Assembly (NCBI GenBank): GCA_038501625.1
Contig: JAZAYU010000005.1
Coordinates: forward strand, 2,976,001-3,040,000
Direction of reading: 5' to 3'
DNA from: Corbicula japonica
Lineage: Eukaryota > Mollusca > Bivalvia > Venerida > Cyrenidae
DNA length: 64,000 nucleotides
Shown here: positions 24,801-36,800 of the stretch, piece by piece
Layout of the letters: the number at the start of each line of letters is the position of its first letter
How positions within the stretch are numbered: position 1 is the first letter of the stretch
Position numbers and translations under genes: made by a program
The notes under the pieces: generated by a model
What the model saw: only the letters and a program-made list of their open reading frames with translations
Told to the model about the DNA's origin: nothing
Databases searched by the model: none

Positions 24801-27800
24801 ATAGGCATTTTTTGAGAGTTTAATGGAAAACTTTAAAAAAATGGTAATAATTGGTTTAAGCAACATCATCATAAATATCTTGTTACCTGAGCATTCTACA
24901 TCTATGTTCCTGTAGCCTGGCAGCAGCCGAGTCAAGATCTCTTACATCTTTACTGCTCCACAATCTCTCTGCTGTAGCTGATGCTCGCGGCCTTAATTGA
25001 CATAATTTGTTATTTTGTGGTAATTTCAGAAAGTTTCCATTACTTCAAACAAAACACTACATATGTATGGAATATTATAACAGTATGCAGTCTGTAGGTT
25101 TGTACTTTTCGAGTTTGGTATGACGCGAGACCAAAGGTTGATGGTGATGTGCTTTACATGAATGAGTAACAAAACTAATCTACAGACTGCATATCATCAT
25201 AATGTTCCTTTTATTATATACTCTTCTCAATCAAAACAAATTAAAATACATTAAACAACAAAATTTTAGTCAACGTTGTGGTTTACATAGGAGTAGAAAT
25301 AAAAATAGTAACACCATAGTAAATTTATGAATGGCTTTAAAATATCATAACAGCTGTAGAAGAGTGATGGAACTTTCTGATTTTGGAGTTTAAGGTAGGA
25401 AAATTACAAAAACATAGTTATGACATCGCATAGAACATGGGATGCTTCAAAAATACACTATCGGAAAACCATACTGTGGGATATGGATTTATTAATGTGA
25501 CTTCTTATATCAATATTGCAGAAACATGCTGTACTATGCAAAAATCATTCATGGGTATATAATAAATAGTCTATCCCGCAACCCAAGTTTATAAATAGAA
25601 TGCAGTAACTTACTATATATCTATAAAAGTAGTTCTGGTAAAACAATTCCCACAAAATAGGAGTTCTATGATCACGAAATAATCAACTAGTTTTTGTCAA
25701 TATAAGAAGTTTTTATTGGACTTACCAGAGTGTAGTCATGAGATTTTCATTATCAATATATTCTGCCCACAAACATGCCTCTCCGCCCAGCACTTTTTTT
25801 TCATCAATGTTGAATCCTGTAAAAACAAAACAAAGATCTAAGAAATAAACATATTGCATCCATTTTAAACTTTTTTTTGCAATACATGTAATAAATAATT
25901 TGATTGATTTTCATCCACTTCCATCTTAATTATCATAGATTTAAGGTTTTCTGCACAAAACACAAAAACATGATATTTAGTATTTAAGCACCATTACATG
26001 GTATTAAACTTTGTTTGAGAATCTCGGTTCTTTTTACTATTTTGATCATAAAAATTTATTAGAAAGATAGAAACACCTTCTGCACAAATTATGGTGTTCA
26101 AAATATTTTTTCCCTAATCCAAAACATTGTGCAATTGCATGTTTTACTGGTGAGCTTCAACCAGGAAACAGCAGTGCAAGGACCAATGTTGCTGTTGGTG
26201 GGAATGAGTGCATGTGACAAAATAAACCAAAAGGAAACATTATTGTAACACATTAACGACCACTGCTTGATATCCAAGTGCACTTTTCATACTCAAGTTG
26301 TTGTCAATAACATGTCCATTGTCATCTACTTGCACTACAGGTCTGCGGACTGTGAAAACAGGAAAATATCAACCAAATCTTTAATGCTTAGTCCCGCAAC
26401 ATTACAGTTTTTACCCATATTTATATAAATATGACATTCAGATTGAGAAATTAAAATTCATAAGAAGGCTATTTCAGAAAGAATATCCTTGGGGTATATT
26501 GCAAATCAATATTAATACATGTATCAGGGCTTCTTTTCACCATTTTGGGAATATGACCCATACCCCTGGAATTGGGAAATTTATTGTCGTTTTGCCAGAA
26601 ATTAGTAATTTTTTTAGCATCATTGGGGAATAAGAAGTGTTATTGTTATCTGCTGTTTTTTTAATCATTGCCATCCATATTTAATATTGTCAATAATTCC
26701 TGGCTTAAAGAGCAAAAGATGCAGTGCTGATGCTGTTGTTTTTCATCAGAAATGTTTGTTTTGATTCAATTGGGAATTTTTCTTCTCAAATTGGGTAAAA
26801 AGTATAATATTATGTTTTGCCATTGGGAACATGACCGAATAATGGCTATAAAATCAACTGAAAAAAAGCCCTGTGTATAATATAAAATTTAACATTAATT
26901 GTTACTCTTTCTTTAATGTATAGATACTGAATAAACATCAATAAAGGTATGTTCTTGTTAGCAGGTAATATATATAATATTAAAACAGCACTGTCAAGAC
27001 AGCCTAAATGCAGACATGATAACAGCATAAAACCTCAATGTGAACCAGATTAACACCCCCACCCCATGGAAGAAACAAACATAAAAAACCACCAATGTGA
27101 TACCAGGGAACTACCCATAATTTTTTTAATAAAAAGATGGCCAATTACTCTTAAACTGTGAGCTTGAGATAAAGGCCCACCTGATAGGAATAAATCAAAT
27201 GAAAAACTAAAATGCTGGATCCAACATCATAAAGCTGAGTTAAGCTAGCTCTTAGTCAAAAGATAGAACCAGTCTATAATCTGAGTCTGGAGGAAACTGG
27301 AACCAGTGTCCAATTAACAACTGCTAACTGGATGAAACTGGAACCAGTGTCCAATTAACAACTGCTAACTGGATGAAACTGATAACAGTTTCTAATTAAC
27401 GACAGCTAACTTAATGAAACAGGACTTTAAGTCTCAAACTAACAAGGCCAGTCTCCAATCAGAAGCAAGATTGTGCTATGTCTCAGTCAGAAGCAAGATG
27501 GCGCTATTTCTCAGTTTTATGAACTTGTGCCCAGGTAAAGGATTAGAGCAGCTTGCTAAACAAGCATGTGAATTTTAGATGACCCGAACTAGTTCACAGA
27601 AAATAATGCTAAAAAACAAATTAATGTCTGCAAGAAATATCATTGAGTTTTGCAAAAGTGAGGGTATATTACTCAACTTTGAATCCCATGGATAGTTTTG
27701 ATATTAAACAGACAAGGCAGTCGAAACGACAGCAATATCCCCCACCGCAGATGTGAATGTGGGAAAGGTCATAGATGGTTAAGAACAAATTAAACAATAG

Positions 27801-30800
27801 CTCTGGGCAACAGGCAGGCAGGTGGAAGCCAATTCAAGTGCAAGGGTATGTCGTGTTCAGAGTATTTGCCTGCTCAAACACCAGAGGCATCCTTGACCTT
27901 GAGCCAGCCAGGATGGAACATGGGTTCTGCACATCAGGTTCATGAACTGAACATTTCACTAAAGTTTCATGATATTCATTCCAGGGATTCAGAAGATATG
28001 AACTGGACACAAAATGCTTGGTTCAAATCTTCAAATACCACTGGTGACCTTGACATTGAGCCGGCCATGTTGGAACATGGGTTCTGCTTGTCATCTTAAT
28101 GGGGATAACATTTGACTAAAGTTTCATGAAATTCCTTGTAAGGGTTGAAAAGTTATGGACCGGACACAAAATATGCTCAAACACCACAGGCGGCCTTGAC
28201 CTTGAACCAGCCAGGTTGGAACATGGGTTCAGCACATCATGTTCATGAACTGAACATTTCACTTAAGTTTCATGATATTCATTCCAGGGGTTCAGAGACC
28301 TCCAATTAACTTGCCAGTTTGTGACATACACTGTATACAGCTGAGACCTCTCTTAAATTTAGTCTTAACATTTTGAGAATGTGCTACAAATTTGTTGTTG
28401 TTGTTGTTGCTGTTAAACATAGTATTTACAAACAGTAAATAAAATATTCAGAAAAACCTGATTTTCAAAGTGCTATAAAGTAAGAAAGTTTATTTGGGCA
28501 GTATCCATAGAAAATGACAAAATTTACCCTATAAAATCTTCCAGAGCAAAGTTCATAATATTGCATAACACAGATCTAAACAGCAAAGTTCATTAGGTCA
28601 TTGACCAGCAACTAGAGGAATACTGATAATTCATCCTAATATCATCTTAACATTGAATCTAATATAGCTGAAGACAGGAAGAAATATTGGAATTTTGATA
28701 CTTGAAATTTTCACTCTGCTACTAAAATTTTTGTTTCAAATTTTATCACTGGACAACCAGTGAATGAATTGTTCAGGAAAGATTGAATTTTAAAATGGTA
28801 TAAAGTTTGTGTCAAACTCTGGATGATAACTGTAGAAAATCAAAGGTGAAAAACAGAATTTAAAGGAAAATTTTTTTAAAATCCCCAGGGCGGGGCCCCT
28901 GGGCATTTCAAGAACATGATTTTAATAATTTTAATAAGTAGAGATCATCAATATCAATATTCATACCAAATTTCATGACAATAGGACAAAAAATGTGACC
29001 TCTATTGCATTAACAAAATTTTTGCTTTCATCTGGGTTCTGCACGTCGTCTTGATGGGGAGAACATTTGCCTAAAGTTTCATGAAATTCCTTCTAGGGGT
29101 TGAAAAGTTATTGACCGGACACGAAATGTGCGCGCACGGAAGGACAGACGGATGGACGCTCCTACAGATGGGCATTTGTTGGGTATTTCTTTTGTTTAAA
29201 ACTACCCAACAAACGAAAAACTACCCAATAAGAGACTAACGGAATGAATGGAAAGTTCTCACAGATGGGCATTTGTTTGGTATTTTGGTACCCAACGGAC
29301 GGACAGATGGACGGACGAAGACCATTCCTATATCCCCCAGCCGCTATGCAGCGGGGGATAATAATTTAATAACTTTTTATTTCTATACCTATGATATTCT
29401 GAAAACAGCAAAATAGAAAATGTGATTCTTCAAACTTGCACCTTTAAACCAGAAATTTATAAATGCTATGTGAAATAGCTATCCTGTTTTTGTATGTTTT
29501 TTAATTCAATAATACATAACTAATGTAACAGTTTTCTGTTAAAGACAACTCTTACAGTGGAATTATTACTAGCCAACTTTGAAATGTTGGGTCATGTCAA
29601 CTTCACAAGGTTTAAAACATTTCAACTAAAACAAGAACAAGCATTAACAAATAATAAACCTTAAACAAGAAATTTGTTTGAACCATTTTACCAGTGTTTT
29701 ATGATCAAACTTGATATATACCAGATCTCCAGCTATCACACAATTGCCTGCAAAATTTAGTAAAGAAGGGCTGGTAGAGTCTTTACTTGATCTAAATTGT
29801 CTGGATGGACAGAATTTCTGCTGCAGGTACAAATCTTTTACTTCATAGATACAACATATAGGTAATGATTGGTCTGCACATCCAATCGTGATGTGTGCTA
29901 TTTGCTACAAGTATCACTAGTTATTTCTGACGAGAGAAGCAAAGCAAGCAGACATGTTCTGATCTGGATGTACATTGCTCACATATGGGATAGGAATAAA
30001 GGGCACTAGGTCCTCTTCTAATGCAATACAATCTTCACTAATTGTCCTAACAAATAAGATAAATGTTTCTTAGAGAAATAAAAAAATTAACAAAAATCAA
30101 ATAGATCAAATATGAAATTTTGATTTAAACTGGAAAGTTTTAACATGCAGCAGTATATTGCATTAAGCTGAAAAATGTCACAAAATGTTGACTAGTGCTA
30201 TCACGCTAGACACAAGAAGCAATGTAAAACAAAACTGGGTTTTATTAGAAACATAGATATATACTGCTTAGACTGAGAATAACATATGGAATATATATCC
30301 AAGGTATTAAATAGATAGGCATGATATAACTAGAAGCTTGGCAGCAAAAAGCAGTGAGGCCTGTCATTACAAATCACAAACAACAACAAATATATAATAA
30401 ATGGCTGCAGAGGCATCCATGGTTTAACCCTACAAATAACTCTACCATATCAGGATACCTTCTTTACCATCCCATGGTTTAACCCTACAAATAACTCTAC
30501 AATATCAGAAGACCTTCTCTACCACCCAATGGTTTAACAGTACCATATCAGGATACCTTCTTTACCATCCCATGGTTTAACCCTACAAATAACTACCACA
30601 TTGGATACCCAGGACATATCCCTTAACCCAACAAGTAACCTTATTATCCAAAGACATAAACCTACAATCCCAGGACATATCCCTTAACCCAACAAGTAAC
30701 CTTATTATCCAAAGACATGAACCTACAATCCCAGGACATATCCCGTAACCCAACAAGTAACCTTATTATCCAAAGACATAAACCTACAATCCCAGGACAT

Positions 30801-33800
30801 ATACTGTAACCCTACATGTAACCTTATTATCCAGACATAAACCTACAATCCCAGGACATATCCCGTAACCCTACAAGTAACTTTATTATCCAGACATAAA
30901 CCTACAATCCCAGGACATATCCCTTAACCCTACAAGTAACCTTATTATCCAGACATAAACCTACAATCCCAGGACATATCCCGTAACCCTACAAATAACC
31001 TTATTATCCAGACATAAACCTTCAATCCCAGGACATATCCCGTAACCCTACAAGTAACTTTATTATCCAGACATAAACCTACAATCCCAGGACATAATAC
31101 CGTAACCCTACAAGTAACTTTATTATCCAGACATAAACCTACAATCCAAGGACATATTACCGTAACCCTACAAGTAACTTTATTATCCAGACATAAACCT
31201 ACAATCCCAGGACACCAACAAGTAACCTTATTATCGAGAAATAATCCTACAATCCCAGGACATATCCCATAACCCTACCAGACATATTCCATAGCATCCC
31301 AGGAAATAACTTCTTTATCACAGGACTAATTCCCTACCAAGGTAAAACTGTAGATGTATTACCCTACAAACAACCCTTACATCTCACATGCTAGGATATA
31401 GTCCAAAGATACAACCATACCATGCCAGGATAGATTCAGGAGATAAACCTAACATCTAACCATATATACCACCCTAGATACAACTTAACAATCTCAGGAT
31501 GTATCTTTCCAGCATCCTAGGATATATCATATCATTCAAGTTTATACATGTATCTATATAATCCTACTTTCTGGGGATATATAATGTATTCCCCTTTCAT
31601 CCTAGAGGACATATTCTGCTACCATTCCAGGATACACAAATACTCATACATACAGCATTATAAACTTCTTCTCAAAAGTACTGAATTCAAATTGTGCCTT
31701 ATAATATGTTTTACCAATTGTAGTATTTTAACTGCTTACAGCTAAAACCATTACATGACTGTGTTATGTGACTTTTTTGCAGTTATCAAGCTTTCACTCT
31801 ATATAAATATCCCATTTTTATTTTGAGTAAAAAGCAATTTCCTTGAAGGATGGAATGCAAGATTTCCAGAAAGGGGATTCATTTGGGGCAGTCATATGGT
31901 AGTTATGTGATAATTTCCAACTTTCTGGTCTAAATCCGCATTGCTATCCCAAAAGGGTTTTCAAGCAACTCCACTAAACCACCTCTGGATCTGCCCCTGC
32001 ACTGTAAGCTTAAATAAAAATCAGTCTTATATACAATTAAGATTTTTTTTCTTTCACAATAAAGCCACATCTCCAAAGCTACTTTTTCTTATATTTGCTG
32101 GTACAAATTCCATCCCAACATTAAAGCTGTACTTCTTGATTAAGCTGCATTCCATTGTTATTTTACCCAAAGTGTTTTTCACGGGGTCACATTCGTAGCC
32201 TTTGATCCAATCTACACCGTAACGGATTTGGTCATAATACCAACATGAGGAATATATGACATTATGCCCAAGAGATATTGCATTAACCACGTCCTCTAGG
32301 CCGGTTGCTTGCCAAACCTGAATAACTGAGTCTTTAGGTAACTGAAAGTATTTATTTATATGATTACAAAAATGCTAAAGGTAGATACAGAAGAAAAATG
32401 TGACCAGAGATTATCCTGCAATGCAGAATGTCATCTTCATCTCACCCCCACCACCCAACCTCTTCCTAATCCCAGGAGTATTATTTTATATTGTCACTGC
32501 CTTGCGATTAAATGTCTGGTACACAAACACACCAACAGTAAGCAAAACTATTCTGTTTTACATTTCTGTACAGTTGCAAGAAAAGTCTCCATTCTGTACA
32601 GTAAATAGAAGAATTGCTTCCCGTCTGTACAGTAAATAGAAGAATTGCCTCCTGTCTGTACAGTAAATAGAAGAATTGCTTCCCTTCTGTACAGTAAATA
32701 GAAGAATTGCTTCCCTTCTGTACAGTAAATAGAAGAATTGCTTCCCGTCTGTACAGTAAATAGAAGAATTGCTTCCTGTCTGTACAGTAAATAGAAGAAT
32801 TGCTTCCCTTCTGTACAGTAAATAGAAGAATTGCTTCCCTTCTGTACAGTAAATAAAAGAATTGCTTCCCGTCTGTACAGTAAATAGAAGAATAGTCTTC
32901 TTTCTGTCTGGTAAACCACTAAAAATAAAATTTACCATATGTAGCATCAGCTGGATCACACTGGTAATATTTTGACCATTTGGTACCATATTCAATGAGA
33001 TCAAGGTACCAGCATGTTGAATATATGACATTTAATCCTAGCGATATAGCCCTCTCCACTTCCTCCATTCCTCCTTGCCACACTTGGATAATTGTGTCAT
33101 TTGGTAGCTAGAAAATCAAGCAAGTTATATCAATCAGTTTAGTTTTGGTATGTACTCGCTAGCTATATTATACAAGTAAATACTGTGGGATCATTTCACT
33201 CCGCAAGGACAAATTTTTCGCATAAAAACCTAAAACTGATGTAATTCACAAGATAAAATTGATGCACAAATTAATATTTACAACTAGAAATGTGTCCATA
33301 GGACACGGATGCCCCCGCTATGCATCATTTTCAGATACTAAAGTGCAATGATGGGAATAATAGCATTTCAAAGACAGTGATGTTCGAGTAATTATAAGAA
33401 TATGCATAAACTTGATGATCAAGTAAATTATTTGTATTTGTGGCACTGTTGTCTTCTCATTATGGAAATGTCTGTGAAGAAGTTGGTGGTAATGCAATGC
33501 AATGTCATAGTGAACATTTGTGCCAAGTTATTTTGAAATCCCTTCCTTCATAAAGAAGTTATAGCCCGAACAAGTAAATTCAAGTTTTAGTAACTGTGAC
33601 CTTGACCTTGGACTTACAGGCATGGTTAATGTACGCAACACACCGCCTTGTCATGGTGAACATTTGTGCCAAGTTATTTTGAAAACCCTCCATTTAAAAC
33701 AGTTATAGCCCGGACAAGGAAATTCTATTTTTAGTAACAGTGACCTTGACCTTGGACCTACAGGCATGGACATGGTGCACGACTCACCACCTTGTCATGG

Positions 33801-36800
33801 TGAACATTTCTGCCAAGTTATTTTGAAATTACTCTATTCCTAACTTAGTTACAACCCTGACAAGAAAATTCTATTTTAGTAACAGTGGCCTTGACCTTGG
33901 ACCTACAGGCATGGGCATGGTACGGGACACACCATCTTGTCATGATGAACATTTGTGTCAAGTTATTTTGAAATCAATCTATTCCTAACAAAGTTACAGC
34001 CCGGACAGGGAATTCTATTTTTAGTAACAGTGACCTTGACCTACAGGCATGGGCATGGTACGCTATACACCGCCCTGTCAGGGTGAACATTTGTGTCAAG
34101 TTATTTTGAAATCCCCTCCATTTATAATGAAGTTACAACCCAGACAAGAAAATTCTATTTTTAGTTCCAGTGACCTTGACCTTGGACCTTCAGGCTTGGG
34201 TATTGTGCGGACACACTGCCTTGTCATAGTGAACATTTGTGCAAAGTTATTTTGAAATCCCTCCATTCATAACAAAGTAACAGCCCGGACAAGAGAATTC
34301 TATTTTTAGTAACAGTGACCTTGACCTTTGACCGACAGGCATGGGCATGGTACGGGACACATCGCCCTGTCATGGTTAACATTTGTGCCAAGTTATTTTG
34401 AAATCCCTCCATTCATAACAAAGTAACAGGGCGGACAAGAAAATTCTATTTTTAGTAACAGTGACCTTGACCTTCGACCTAAAGGCTTGGGCATGTACGT
34501 GACATACCGTATTGATATGGTGAACAATTATACCAAGTTATTCAAAAATCCAATAAGAAATAACAAAGTTACAGAGCGGACAAGATTTTGCAAGAAAATT
34601 CTATTTTTAGTAACAGTGACCTTGACCTTGGACCTACAGGCATGGGTATTGTCACGACACACCGCCTTGTTATGGTGAACATTTGTGCCAAGTTATTTTG
34701 AAATCCGTCCATTCCAAACAAAGTTAAGGGCAAAGTGTATATTTTTCTTAACACAAAATGTAAGTGAAAAGGGGGCATAATTTGAAAAATATTTGAAGCA
34801 GGGTTATGGGTCTTGTTGGTTATGATGTAGATTTTGATGGTGAAAATATATTTCAAGTTTCAAGGCAGTATCTCAAGTAGTTTTAAAGTTATGGGAAAAA
34901 TGCATATTTTGCTTAACACAAAATATAAGAAACAAGATATATTCCTATTAAAACTAATGTAAATGGAAGTATCAAAGGGCAATAACTTCTGAACGGAACT
35001 TGTAAGAGCAAAACCCCACCTTTATGCACAACAACATATCAGGCCAAGCATTGCGGTAAAGTTTCATCAAATTCCCAGCAGAGGTGTAGGAGGAGTTGCG
35101 TTCACGAGATATACTCCTATTAAAACTAATGTAAATGGAAGTGATATACTCCTATTAAAACTAATGTAAATGGAAGTATCAAAGGGCCATAACTTCTGAA
35201 CGGAACATGTAAGAGCGAAACCCCACCTTTATGCACAACAACATATCAGGCCAAGCATTGTGGTCATGTTTCATTAAATTCCCACCAGTAGTGTAGGAGG
35301 AGTTGCATTCACGAGAATATCGGACGGAGAGGAGCAACTCTTAATGCCCGTCGCCATTTCATGGCGGGGGCATAAAAACAAAACATCCAGATCAATTTTT
35401 GATGATGAGTTAACTTTATGCACTTTCACTAGTATAAAACACAAAAAAAAGCCTGTACAAAATAAAGAGTCTTATATACACAGGTTACAGACCTTAAGTG
35501 TGGGTCAGGAAAACTAGCTTGGTGCCTCTTCGGCAAGTTTCAAACATGTATAGGATTTAACCAGAAGCACTTGAACACACAGGTTCTTAACAGGAAGTAT
35601 TGGTCTATTATTAACATTGGATATAACTTTGCCATTTCTCAATATTTCTTCATCAAACTTTAAAAATATATTGCTCATGACAAGATCTTCAGGTCAAGAT
35701 GAAGTTATGCCCTTTTTTGTATGTACACTTTTATTCTGACATAGTACCAGAGGGAGAAACAAGTCTTCAACTGTAAACCCATCTAGTATTTCTTCAGCAC
35801 AATGCATATTTATATCCCCAAGAAGTGGGAGGCATATTGAGATGCACGTGTCCATACATACGTCGACCCATATGTCCCCAAAACCTTGTGACATCAACTC
35901 CTCATAAACTATCAGGAAGATTTCTTTCAAACTTGCATAGATGATCAAGCAGTATGTGTTTATGATTGTAAAGAAAATATTTTTTTCCTGCTACCATTTT
36001 TACCAGTATGGAAAAATAATATTTAACATAGCCACCTTGATTTTAGTTAAGACATGCATTTATCTAAGGATCAACTAATGTTTTCATGCTCAATTCAGTC
36101 TTATTCATGTTCTAAATACCAAGCACATACTGAAACAAAAGAATAAATGTTTGGATGAGAAGTCATGGACAATATAGGAAAACAATTCATACACAAAGTA
36201 GTATATGCTAATCCACAATATGTTGTGGAAATTGTCAAAATAATGTCTCCCTTCCAGTCTACTTACAGTTTCTAGGTCAAACATTTTGCTTTACTACTTA
36301 AAATATCTGACATTATTTTGACATTTTTTTTTTTTTTTTTTTTTTTTCAGAAATACAAGTTAATCTGTGAGCTAATGCTCACTAGTGATACTTCACTTTG
36401 AGAAATATGACTTTCAAAATGTAATTTGCATTTGTCAATAAAGATGCCGTTTGGTTTATGCAATGCACCTATATTATTAATAAAGATGCCCTTTGGTTTA
36501 TTTAAAAAATTTAAAAATATTCAGTAAACAGGAAGTCGATGAGCAAGAAGCATAAAATCATTCACACCATTATGGAGCTATATGTTAAAGCTATATGCAA
36601 AATATCAGGTTGCTGCATATTATAGTTCCTTAGAAAACTAGAATATTTTGTTACCGATGGACAGAAGTACAGATGTACGAACACAAGCACACTTGTGTGA
36701 CTTTTGATTTGTATGTCATTTTTGTTTCTTATTTTCTTCTGTGTCTAGACACACAAGAGAAAATGTCAGACAAGTATAGGGTTGTACTCAAGAATTGACA

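Noticed and set aside
29644..29832. Possible extra hexosaminidase exon on the minus strand
   Set aside because: No GH20 similarity, and the neighbouring exons F/G and H already join without missing conserved sequence.
30610..31260. Telomere-like CCCTAA words in the array
   Set aside because: AACCCTACAA occurs once per 58-60-bp unit and is not a short tandem telomeric repeat.
32548..33031. Long minus-strand frames with [24 protein letters not shown] repeats
   Set aside because: They are read through the 31-bp array; three units make 93 nt, so all frames stay open. The peptide has no family resemblance, and the real exon F uses a different frame.
35694..35948. 84-residue minus-strand frame
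   Set aside because: It lies in a reversed HINE-like fragment with the typical hairpin region; no exon signals or homology recognised.
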